Assembly: GCF_019097595.1 (NCBI RefSeq)
Contig: NC_080718.1
Location: 11,688,657-11,752,656 of the forward strand
Length of the DNA stretch: 64,000 nt
Direction of reading: 5' to 3'
From: Hemibagrus wyckioides
Lineage: Eukaryota; Chordata; Actinopteri; Siluriformes; Bagridae
A program made the position numbers and the translations under genes. Of this stretch, positions 1 through 10,467 are shown piece after piece. Position 1 is the stretch's first letter. Every line of letters starts with the position of its first letter. Below the pieces are notes generated by a model, which was not told the DNA's origin, did no database searches, and was given only the letters and a program-made list of their open reading frames with translations.

Positions 1-287
1 TTTTGCACATTGACTAAGTCTGTAACCTTAAACAATTGTCTTGCACATTACTTGTTTTTCATCTCATTCTCCATATTTATTCCTAAATCTCTGAATTCAG
101 TATTTTTCTGATATATTTTTTTATATTGTTATATTCTGCTATATTTTGTAATATTTTATATTTTGTTATTTGATATATTTTTTGTTATATTTTGTACCCT
201 AATTTGGGTATTTTAGAATTTTTTTTCTATATTTTATTATATTGTTATATTCTGCTATATTTGGTAATATTTTATATTTTTGTTATT

Positions 288-289
<2 letters not shown>
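1..289. other. AT-rich sequence, no gene seen
   Basis: Low-complexity AT-rich DNA with imperfect repeats of TATATTxTGTTATATT type. No open frame, splice pattern or known repeat was recognised. The missing CINP exons 3-5 of the duplicated copy, which would be expected on this side of the truncated Tc1, are not here. Confidence 0.5.

Positions 290-340
<51 letters not shown>
290..340. repeat. (TA)n microsatellite
   Basis: About 25 uninterrupted TA units directly abut the terminal inverted repeat of the neighbouring Tc1 element. This fits Tc1 targeting of TA dinucleotides. Confidence 0.95.
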
Positions 341-344
<4 letters not shown>

Positions 345-1256
345 TATTCGCTCACCTGCCTTGACTCGCATATGAACTTAAGTGACATCCCATTCCTAAT
401 CCATAGGGTTCAATATGATGTCGGTCCACCCTTTGCAGCTATAACAGCTTCAACTCTTCTGGGAAGGCTGTCCACAAGGTTTAGGAGTGTGTTTATGGGA
501 ATTTTTGACCATTCTTCCAGAAGCACATTTGTGAGGTCACACACTGATGTTGGACGAGAAGGCCTGGCTCTCAGTCTCCGCTCTAATTCATCCCAAAGGT
601 GTTCTATCGGGTTGAGGTCAGGACTCTGTGCAGGCCAGTCAAGTTCATCCACACCAGACTCTGTCATCCATGTCTTTATGGACCTTGCTTTGGTCACTGG
701 TGCACAGTCATGTTGGAAGAGGAAGGGGCCAGCTCCAAACTGTTCCCACAAAGTTGGGAGCATGGAATTGTCCAAAATGTCTTGGTATGCTGAAGCATTC
801 AGAGTTCCTTTCACTGGAACTAAGGGGCCAAGCCCAGCTCCTGAAAAACAACCCCACACCATAATCCCCCCTCCACCAAACTTTACACTTGGCACAATGC
901 AGTCAGACAAGTACCGTTCTCCTGGCAACCGCCAAACCCAGACTCGTCCATCAGATTGCCAGATGGAGAAGTGCGATTCGTCACTCCAGAGAACGCGTCT
1001 CCACTGCTCTAGAGTCCAGTGGCGGCGTGCTTTACACCACTGCATCCGACGCTTTGCATTGCACTTGGTGATGTATGGCTTGGATGCAGCTGCTTGGCCA
1101 TGGAAACCCATTCCATGAAGCTCTCTGCACACTGTTCTTGAGCTAATCTGAAGGCCACATGAAGTTTGGAGGTCTGTAGCGATTGACTCTGCAGAAAGTT
1201 GGCGACCTCTTCACACTATGCACCTCAGCATCCGCTGACCCCGCTCCATCAGTTTA
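341..1256 (-). mobile_element. Truncated Tc1/mariner element with long transposase ORF
   Basis: The minus strand encodes the C-terminal 240 residues of a DD34E Tc1 transposase (1132 down to 410). The first aspartate lies in WSDESHF, the second in FQHDCAP and the glutamate in NPIEHLW, and the frame ends at a normal stop. The terminal repeat near 341 reads AAAAGTATTCGCTCACC, as in the full copy at 17175-18407. The N-terminal HTH half and the other terminal repeat are missing: the element stops at about 1256, exactly where CINP intron sequence begins. The conserved domain has fewer lesions than the full-length sister copy, but without its DNA-binding half it should not be autonomous. Confidence 0.9.
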
Positions 1257-1307
1257 GACAGTATTAAGCTTAAAAAAGACGCGTCAGTTCAATGTTACGA
1301 CTCTTAC

Positions 1308-3148
1308 TCTTTGCTCAGTCTGAAGTTGACTATTTTGGTTGCGATGGAGGATCCTTCGTCACTCAGACGCTCCCATTTCAGGATTAAATTATGCCAGTCT
1401 GCTGCGTTATCCTTCACTTTTCTGGCACTTCCAGTCAAGTTGCCTTTTCTTCCAGGGGTTGTAGCATCTGATTACATGAACATACAGAATACATGTTGTT
1501 TTTTGTTATGATAAATTTTAAATACAATAAGAAGGCACAATATGTTTTATAGGAGGTTATGAAAGTGATAGAAGAGAGTTAAACTGGGGTTAAACAGACA
1601 GTCCATGTCTAAATCATTATCATAACATGAAGGCAGAATAAATGTGTTTTACTAGTGGAAAAATTATTCGGAGGCAGCAAAGGGAAGCTGTATAAAAAGA
1701 AAACAGCACTTTGACATTTCTAAGAAGTGTACCAAATACAAAATTACATATTTAATGTTTAATGTCGTAATTTTGACGGCATCTTTGCTTTACAGCATTT
1801 CTTTATATGTACCAAAGACTTTTGCACAGTACTGAATATGTCCATGTATGTGTCCAGTAATGTCAATTATCTTTAAAAACCATATAAACTGCACTAACTA
1901 GAACTGAAACCACATTTTTCTTAACTTTAAACCTTTTTCTTTATATTTATTCAGAAGGGAGGAATTTACCCATAATGTTGATTATTAATTGGTTTAGATT
2001 ATACATAGAAAGATACCAGTGTTATTTCCTTGATTACACAGTAAAGAAATTATATTCCATCAATCCATCTTAACTGTAAAATTCTGTCTAGATCTCACTA
2101 GATACACTATATTGCCGAAAGTTTTGAGACACCCCTCCAAATCATTGAATTCAAATCATTGAATTGGCTTGGCCCCTTAGTTTCAGTGAAAGGAACTCTT
2201 AATGCTTCAGCATACCAAGACATTTTGGACAATTTCATGCTCCCAAAAATGGGAACAGTTTGGGGATGACCCCTTCCTCTTCCAACATGACTGCACACCA
2301 GTGCACAAAGCAAGGTCCATAAAGACATAAGTGAGCAAGTTTGGTGTGAAAGAACCTGACTGGCCTGCACAGAGTCCTGACCTCAACCTGATAGAACACC
2401 TTTGGGATAAATTAATGCGGAGACTGCGAGCCATTCCAAAACTGCGATGTCTGCCTTTACATGCACATGAATGTAATATGAATTTGGCCCGCCCTTTGCA
2501 ACTATAACAGCTTTAACTTTTCTGGGAAGGCTTTCCACAAGGTTTAGGAGTGTGTTAATGGGAATTTTTGACCATTCCTCTAGAAGCACATTTGTGAGGA
2601 ATTCATCCCAAAGGTGTTCTATCAGGTTGAGGTCAGGACTTCGTTAAGTTCCTCCACACCAAACTCACTCATCCATGTCTTTATGGACCTTGCTTTGTGC
2701 ACTGGTGTACAGTCATGTTGGAACAGAAAGGGGTCATCCCCAAACAGTTCCCACAAAGTTGGGAGCATGAAATTGTACAGAAAAACAACACCTGAATTCA
2801 ATGATTTAGAGGGGTGTCCCAAAAAGCCACACAGACACTTGACACAATGAACGTTATAAGTGTTGAAGCTTAATTAATTTTTTTAATAGTTTTTATTTTA
2901 TTACTAGTGTTTTTAAACCACATGTAATGTTCATATAAGTAAAGAGAGAAATGAAACCATAACTAAAACAAACAAAAACAATCTGTTTTAAGATACAACA
3001 GCAAGGATACAGGGCGCTACAGGTACAAATACAGACTAATAACCAAATCACTATCAGAATTCAGTTTTTATTAAATCAGTCATCTGATGACTTAAAAAGC
3101 AGAAAACAGCTAATACCTCAATCTCCAGAAAAAAATCTTACCGTCCAT
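1308..3148 (-). pseudogene. cinp: Partial duplicate of CINP (exons 1 and 2 only)
   Basis: Exon 1 (3142-3148, seven coding bases ATGGACG before a GTAAG donor) and exon 2 (1308-1467, 160 bases, same phases) match the intact CINP gene at 14445-16939 almost base for base, as do the intron and the upstream flank to about 3650. Exon 2 is still open and carries the family's KDNAADWHNLILKWE block. Exons 3-5 are absent: just beyond exon 2 the sequence switches at about 1256 into a truncated Tc1. A Tc1-family insertion (2105-2822) also sits in the intron. A functional protein is impossible without the C-terminal two thirds. A truncated transcript from the duplicated promoter remains possible. Confidence 0.85.
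2105..2822. mobile_element. Tc1-family fold-back remnant in duplicated CINP intron
   Basis: The ends read CACTATATTGCCGAAAG on the left and the complement of a related end (GGGGTGTCCCAAAA) on the right. The left half (about 2160-2435) encodes degenerate Tc1 transposase on the plus strand, and the right half (about 2460-2800) encodes an overlapping segment on the minus strand. The element is therefore an inverted pair of transposase fragments. The intact CINP copy lacks the insertion at the equivalent point (about 16610), so it entered after, or only in, copy A. Confidence 0.75.
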
Positions 3149-3887
3149 TTCAACCTTAGCTCTATTATAAGTGTTACACAGTCAATAATCTGGAAACATC
3201 TTGTTTATCAAGCACGCTGTCCGTTTTTCCCGTGGATTATTTCTCGGTGCTAAATGAATAGAGTTTTTCAGTCCTGAACTTTCTAAAGATTACCCAGTGA
3301 CAAATAAACTCAGTTTTAATTGTAAACCTCGTAAAAATAGTGCCACAAATCTGCTTAACAGAAATTAGGATATAGTTTAAGTAGTATATTAATTATTCTC
3401 AGAATATGTGGACAAACCTGCACCTTAACTTATTGTTCATTAAACATTTTAAGATGTTCCACGTACATAAAACATAATCGAACAAGACTACCTGATCTGT
3501 GATATATATGAACATTTGTATGTGGCAAGTGACCAAAGCCATCTCGATATGAGAAATATGTGGATGCAGTGCAGCCAAGCTCCAGCAGGAGGCGCCAATG
3601 TGAAAGACAAAAACCTAGAACAGAACAGAACAGAACCACTCACAAACAGTGGAAACGATCAGTAGTGTAAAGAAAAGAGAAATGCTCTGCTTTTGGAAAA
3701 TGTTGTTATAACTGTAAGATAATAATTATTTCAGCACAGAGCTGTGTGTGTGTGTACCGAAATAGACAAAAAGCTGAAGAAATAGTGTTGGACACAGACA
3801 CACACACTGTTAGATTCAAATAGGTCTCACATTCTAACAAAACGTTATTTTATGATTAGTGATTCATGATTCACATCTTTGCTCCAT

Positions 3888-3911
3888 GAGAGAGAGAGAG
3901 AGAGAGAGAGA
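3888..3911. repeat. (GA)n microsatellite
   Basis: Twelve GA units. Confidence 0.9.
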
Positions 3912-4074
3912 AAATGTAATTACAAATCTATTTTCACACATTTTAAATACATTTTTGTTCACTTTTTTAAAATATTTTTTATAAATATAATTCAAAGATA
4001 ATGAATTAAATAAGCGGTGTGAATCATGGTCATGGATCACATACACAAAGTTATTTATAGGTCATAAAAAAAAA

Positions 4075-6820
4075 GTGAAACTCAGGTCCTGTCCACATGA
4101 ACGCCACAAATTTTACAGATATCACCACAAAACACTGCTACACCGACTGCTCTATCCTCTACCTATGCTTCCTCTCACTCACCACGAGAATCAGGCAGGG
4201 GTGGTGGCACAGGTCTGCTGTTGTCCCGGAGATGGTGTTTCACACCTCTCCCCTTGTCTCATCTAACCATCTCTTCTTTTGAATTCCATGCAGTTTCAGT
4301 TACATCTCCAATCAACCTCTCCATCATTGTCATCTACCGTCCTCCTGGTCCCCTTGGAGACTTCATGGAAGAAATGGACACACTCCTCAGCGTCTTCCCT
4401 TCTGACAGCATCCCTCTGACTGTCCTTGGAGATTTCAACCTCCCAACCGACAAGCTTCAGTCTTCTGGCCCTCTGACTCTTCTGAATTCGTTCTCCTTGT
4501 CATTTAACAGCTGCCCTCCAACACACAACGGAGGAAACGTCCTGGAACTGGTCTTTACCTGCCCTTCCCCAGCTACAGACATGACTGCTACCCAACTTCA
4601 CATCTCAGATCATCACTTGGTATCCTTCACTATCATTTTCCAAACGTAACTCCCAGCATCACTCTCTCATCCGCTAGAACCTTCACTCCATCTCTTCCTG
4701 ACTATGACTCCTTTTCTTCCCTACCCCTAGACTCAGCTACAGACACTATTCTCTCCTCTCTTTCATCAACCATGGACCTTCTCTGCCCTTTATCCACTAA
4801 ACGCAGGAAGACTTCGTGTCCTGCTCCTTGGCTGTCAGATGTGCTTCGCGACAATCGGAGAGAACTACGAACAGCAGAGATGAAGTGGTAGAAATCTCAA
4901 CTGGACGCAGATCTCACCTCTTATCGTATGCTTCTGTTCAGATTCTCTTCGGACGTGACTTCTGCCAAGACTTCCTTCTACAAGGAAAAGCTTGAAGCTT
5001 TTGCACAAGATCCCCGAAAGCTCCACAACATCTTCTCTGCACTACTCAACCCTCCAACTCCACCTGCTCCATGCTCCCTGACCGCTGAAGATTTTGCCAC
5101 TTTTTACACAGAGAAGATTGAGAAGATCTGCCTGAACTTCATGTTCGCCCCAAATTCATCTACATTACACAGGACTCAGCTACTCCTTCACTGAAGCATC
5201 TCTCAACCATAGCAGCAGAAGAGGTTTTGCAAATCATCCACTCCTGCAATCCGACCACCTGCCCACTGGAACCAATCCCTTCTACTATGCTCCAGACCAT
5301 CTTACCTAACCTCCTGCCCTTCATCACCACAGTCATCAATGGATCCATAACATCAGGACAGGTACCAACTGCCTTTAAACAAGCAAGGGTTATCCCTATA
5401 CTGAAGAAACTTGCTTTGGATCCCTCTGACATCAATAATTACAGACTGGTATCACTCCTCTCCTTTCTTTCAAAAATTCTCGAATGAATTGTTTATAATC
5501 AGCTGTCTGACTATCTCTTGCAGAATAACCTCCATGATCCCAACCAGTCTGGCTTCAAAGCAGCACATTCCACAGAGACTGCCCTTTTGGCAGTCACTGA
5601 GAAACTACATACTGCTAGATCAGCCAAGCTGTCACCGGTCCTCATCCTCCTCGACCTTTCTGCAGCATTTGACACAGTTAACCACAAGACTCTCTTGTCC
5701 ACCCTCAGGAGTCTTGGAATTTGTGGAACAGCATGGGAATGGTTTGCTTCCTACCTGGATGGTCGCTCATATCAGGTAACATGGAAGGGATTGACATCTG
5801 CCCCACGCAGACTGGTGTCCCACAAGGCTCAGTACTTGGTCCTCTCCTTTTCTCCCTCTACACCCACACTCTTGGCAAAGTTATATCCTCACACGGCTTT
5901 TCATACCACTGCTATGCTGATGACACCCAACTTATCTTCTCCTTCCCTCTCTCAGATACCACAGCTTCTGCCCGGATCTCAGCATGTCTGGCGGACATTT
6001 CAACTTGGATAACAGCTCATCAGCTGAAACTTAATCCCAGGAAAACTGAACTGCTGGTTATCCCAGGTGATTCATCCCCAGCCCAGGATCTTGCATTATC
6101 TCTGAACAACTCAACGATCTCCTCTTCAGCCACTGCTCGCAACCTTGGAATAACCATGGACAATCAACTGTCCTATTCCTCCCATGTTGCCAATGTGACA
6201 TGCTCATGTTGGTTTCTTCTGTACAACATTAAAAGGATTCGACCATTCCTATCCACACAGGCTACTCAAGTGCTTGTTCAGTCTCTGGTTATTTCGAGAC
6301 TGGACTACTGCAACTCTTTACTGGCAGGTCTTCCTCTGAATGCAATTCATCCACTGCAAATGATCCAAATGACCCAGCTGCACGGCTTGTTTTCAACCTG
6401 CCTAAGTTCTCCCACACCACCCCACTGCTGCGTTCCCTCCACTTGCTTCCGGTAACTGCACGCATCAGATTCAAAACACTGATGCTTGCCTACAAAGCCA
6501 AGAATGGACCAGCACCATCTTACCTCAAAGATCTTATTACTCCTCGCACTGCACCTCGCTCCATCTGATCCACTAGCACTGCCCGACTGGTCCCACCATC
6601 TCTCAGGGTAAGAGGTAGGTATTCATCTAGACTCTTCTGTTCTGGCACCGAGGTGATGGAATGAACTTCCCCTAGATGTCCGTATAGCAGAGTCTCTGAC
6701 TATCTTCAAACGATATCTTAAGACCTACCTTTTCCTGAAGCACTCAAACTAGCTCTTATCGTTCCCTGTTTATGTATTGTTATATGTTTAATAAAAATAA
6801 AAAATAAAAAAAACATCCAA
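4075..6820 (+). mobile_element. CR1/L2-clade LINE, near full ORF2, inactive
   Basis: The plus strand carries an apurinic-type endonuclease segment (4221-4649, with VIYRPPG, LGDFN and ISDHH motifs) and then reverse transcriptase in several frames (about 4930-6460). RT motifs visible are [38 protein letters not shown] and the catalytic YADDTQL. The C-terminal [12 protein letters not shown] and the tail after 6480 match a second copy at 49141-50240. Frameshifts at about 4650, 5200, 5480 and 5720 and several stops break the frame, so the copy is dead. Its 3' tail is A-rich (6785-6815). Confidence 0.88.
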
Positions 6821-6979
6821 TTTTAGGCTAATGGTATCCTAAGTCTGTAACCTATTGAACCAGTGTTAATGTTTTCAATGATAGAGACTTAAAGCACTTT
6901 TGTATTATTCTGTTCTATAACCGGGCCATATATATACGTATATATATATATACACATATATACGCGTATATATATATAT

Positions 6980-7985
6980 TTTCATTTAAGGGGGGCTATA
7001 ATAGTAAAAAATAAATAAATAAAATAAAATAAAGGTTTGACTAACAGGGTAGGATGGTAAACTTATTGCAGCATTCCACTGTTTTGCATAGATGCAATAC
7101 TCAAACATTTGAATACTGAACAAGCCAAATACGAGTCTTCCTGATCACACACACACACACTTGTCCTCTGATCCTCGCTCTGTGACGCCGCGGTCTGTGA
7201 AATTTAAAGGGGACTGAGGCGATCACAAATTTTTGTACAGTTTATGGAGAATTTTTAGGGGGGCTGAGTAGAAATGAAAATGGCCTAGCGACGCCCTTGC
7301 CTGGTGACCTGACAGCGTACGTGTGTGCGCACGCGCGTTTGAGTGAGTAAGTGAAACAGCGAGCAAGTCTGAGTGGGTTCATGCAGATACAGTTAACGTT
7401 TATCTATTGGTCCTCTACATGTTTTTGACCAATTAGCTTTCTTAAGTTTACAATTACTCTCATTGGTTGGTGCGCGCAGTGAGCAGCGGAATAAAATGGT
7501 TTATTCGTCTATCTAAATAAATATGATATTTTAAAAAAGAGACCGTCAAACATATTTTCATTTTTTTTAAATCCACGAGAAAAGTTGATGGTGTGCCTGA
7601 TCAAAAGAGATCCCGAGAAGATGGAACTGCACACCTGGATGAAGATAGCGAGTTACACCGGTCAGAAATAACGTCATCGGTGACAGAAACTTCCACTGAT
7701 CAGATAAATTATATTGAGCACAGTCGTACTAAATCGCATATGGTAGCAGAAAGCATGTGGTAGCAGCATGGGCGTCGCTAGGCCATTTTTAGGGGGGGGC
7801 TTTAACATTTCTACTCAGCCCCCATAAAAATTCTGCGATTCTCCATAAACTGTACACAAATTGGTGATCTCCTCAGTCCGCTTTAAATTTCATACCAAAA
7901 CGGCGACAGACTTCGGCTCTTCCCCGTCTTTCAGCGCATTCTTCAATCCACAGACCACGGCGTCACAGCGCGAGGATCAGAGGAT

Positions 7986-8016
<31 letters not shown>

Positions 8017-8255
8017 ATCAGGAAGACTTGTATTTGGCTTGTTCAGTACTCAGATATTATACACATCTATGCAAACCAGTGGAATGCTGCAATAAGTTTA
8101 TCATCCTACCCTGTTAGTCAAACCTTTATTTTATTTTATTTTATTTTATTTTATTTTATTTTATTTTATTTTATTTTATTTTATTTATTTATTTATTTAT
8201 TTTTTTTACTATTATACCCTCATTGGGGGCTGAGCCCCCTTAAATGAAAATCCTA
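6980..8255. repeat. Large inverted repeat (fold-back element) with hAT-like core
   Basis: The left arm (about 6980-7312) and the right arm (about 7766-8255) are reverse complements over landmarks such as GGCGTCGCTAGGCC, the block around AAATTTAAAGGGGACTGAGG and TTGACTAACAGGGTAGGATG. The right arm is longer because of a (TTTTA)n expansion and a longer (TG)n. The 450-bp spacer contains a stretch (about 7570-7740) whose plus-strand translation resembles the lysine-rich N-terminal exon of ZMYM1-like hAT transposases (DGVPDQKRSREDG). It probably arose as a fold-back of hAT-derived ends. No intact transposase is present. Confidence 0.7.
8122..8200. repeat. (TTTTA)n microsatellite
   Basis: Tandem TTTTA pentamers followed by TTTA tetramers, lying in the right arm of the inverted repeat. 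The left arm has only a few units. Confidence 0.9.
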
Positions 8256-8859
8256 GAATCGCCGCTGTCACCAGGCACAAGTTAATGCCGGATCGAAAAA
8301 CACGAAAATCGGACATTTTCCGGAACAGGATCCGGCTCAAATTAAGCACTGCGTGTAGGTTGCTGTATTCTGTTGTTCAGGTTTCTACATCTGGCTGCTT
8401 TTTAAAAGAATTGTTGTTTCTGCATGTAAGCCTATACAAAATGGCTGCCGCAATTTTAGAATTATAGCTTATTATTTCCCAAAGATACTTCTTCAAGAAA
8501 CAGTATCACTAAAATTGTCTGACTATATTCTTTTTTATAAGGCAGTAATTCAACACCTAAGCATCCTTAAAGTATTGGCTCGAAACACACTGCAAAACCT
8601 TAAAGCTGGCAATAGTTTATAAAAATTAATAGTTAATAGTTTATTTCTTACTTTTTAAAAGAAATAGAAGACATGTTGTGATTAAAAAGTTGCTTTTTAT
8701 ATTTAAGGCAAAAAAAAAAAAACACCTGCTAAAAGCTTTAGTTTGATCTCGCTAGATATACCAGTTTGGCTTGTGGCAAATGGTATCTGGTTAGGCTCAG
8801 CTGGGTTTATTAAACATGGCCAAAATTCTCATTACTCATAACCAAGTTGTCTCTCCTCT

Positions 8860-10440
8860 GTCAGTGAGAGTGGTTGGGTGCAGTCAGAAGAGGAGTTCAG
8901 GAAAATTTCCACGAAGTCACTAAAGATGTCTTCTCTTTTGATAGACTTATTTGTGTATTCACTTGATCAACATATTGCCTTTGTCAGCTTGCCTTCTTGC
9001 CATAGTGCATCCTAGGTACCATTTCTTCCCCAGGTAATACAGACACACACCTGGCCATTTGCATGATGAAAAAGAAAATGCCATTTATTAGATCAGGCCA
9101 CCTTCTTCCTATCCTAAAGTGCAGTTCTGATGCTCTTATGCCCACTGTCGGTGATTTCAGCAGTGGACAGGGGTCAGCATGGTCCGGCATTAACTTTTTA
9201 AACAAATTTGTGCTACAATAGCTCTTCTGTGAAATTGGACCAAACAGGCTTGCCATCGATCCTTACAAGTTTTCCCTCCTTAAACAACTTTTGGTTGGTA
9301 CTACCCACTTCATACCAGGAATACCCCAGCTGGTTTGAAGATGCCAGGTCCTTATGCTTGGCCATTTTTTTTTTTTTTTTGCATGCAAGGCATCAACTTC
9401 AAGAATCGACTGTTCACTTGAGCACATGACAATGTCACTTTTGGCAGATTCTAACCACTGCACACTGTGAACTTACTGCTATCAAACTTTTCACAGTTGC
9501 CAATGTAATGACATAATCAATGTTATTCAGAGTAGATTTAATCTCATTGGGCTGATTAGTGTAATTTAGTGAAGGTTTTGGTCCTTCAGGCAAAGAAGTG
9601 CTTGAGAAAATAATGATAATCTTCCAATCAGGTGTCACGTCCAGACGCACCCACCCTGTGCGCCCTCTCCGGGCCTGGCAGGAAACTGTCCAGCTGTTCC
9701 TGACATCAGGAAACTTAATGAATTTTACAAACTACTGACAAGCTTCCATAAAAATTAAATAAATGTCTCCTAACAGAAACATTCAGTACATAAAGTATTA
9801 TATGATTTTCTTTGTTCATTTATAATCTCTTTATTGTTAGGCTTAGATTTTGTGGCTCATCCACCATACAAGCCCTAATGAATGAGTTATAAATTAGCAA
9901 TAAATTATTAGAACTACTCTATAAACCCATCATTTATGTCACAATTGTAAATTGTGGTACATACATTATAATTAACACAATCTCGGTTTCTTAGTTAAAA
10001 GACCATCATATTGATGTTATGTCATAGCACATGCCATATGTATGCAGCTTGAAATTTTATTACCCCAAAGTAAAATGCCTTCTCACATCTCTGCTCCTGA
10101 ATGCATGAGCACCTAGTACACAGATCTAGTATGATCTCATGTAAAAACATTTCTGCACATATTGTGTACTTAATCATCTGCACCCAGGGCACTGTCTAGG
10201 TCCTAAATTACAACTTCCCCTGATCAGAAATGATCTATCATTACTGAAATTGTATTTGATGTTTATTGCAATGCATCAAAGATCTGTGGATGGATCTTGC
10301 TGGGGTCTTATTTGTCATGCTCCCCCAAGAGCCCAGCATAGGAACTCCTTGTTACTGTGAAACAAGTAAGAGTTTATGCAAGGTGACACTCAGATGACTT
10401 TTTCAGAATCTAAATAATCCTAACCATATTTTTTTCTAAT
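8860..10440 (+). promoter_or_regulatory. Duplicated upstream region of APOL-endonuclease gene, block A
   Basis: Two blocks are shared with the other gene copy: GTGAGAGTGGTTGGGTGCAG at 8865 (20034 in copy B), and 9990-10440, equivalent to 20085-20590. They end in a pyrimidine tract and TTCTAG just before the ATG exon, which suggests a 5'-UTR exon further upstream. Copy A carries about 1 kb of extra Tc1-derived DNA between the two blocks. No TATA box could be assigned with confidence. Confidence 0.4.
8984..9440 (-). mobile_element. Degenerate Tc1 transposase relic
   Basis: Minus-strand translation (for example 8984-9256) matches the middle of a common fish Tc1 family. The HTH to catalytic region is recognisable from pieces such as RRWPDLINGIFFFIMQMARCVSVLPGEE, cut by stops and a poly-A run. 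The 3' end of the same family appears at 11561-11625 and 61703-61800. Confidence 0.65.
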
Positions 10441-10467
10441 TCTAGATTCTCCATTTTCTCTTCTACT

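Noticed and set aside
372..1118. A 248-codon plus-strand frame across the first Tc1
   Set aside because: It is the antisense shadow of the DDE transposase, which has the recognisable motifs on the minus strand.
4221..4649. The L2 endonuclease at this position as the source of the chimera's nuclease
   Set aside because: Its motifs (VIYRPPG, ISDHH) differ from those of the chimera (VYVPGPN, RSDHNVIHL), so it is another LINE family.
7861..8247. A 128-codon frame with Phe-Ile-Leu repeats
   Set aside because: It is a translation of (TG)n and (TTTTA)n in an arm of the inverted repeat.
8984..9256. A possible 90-residue host gene
   Set aside because: The translation follows a fish Tc1 transposase with stops around it.
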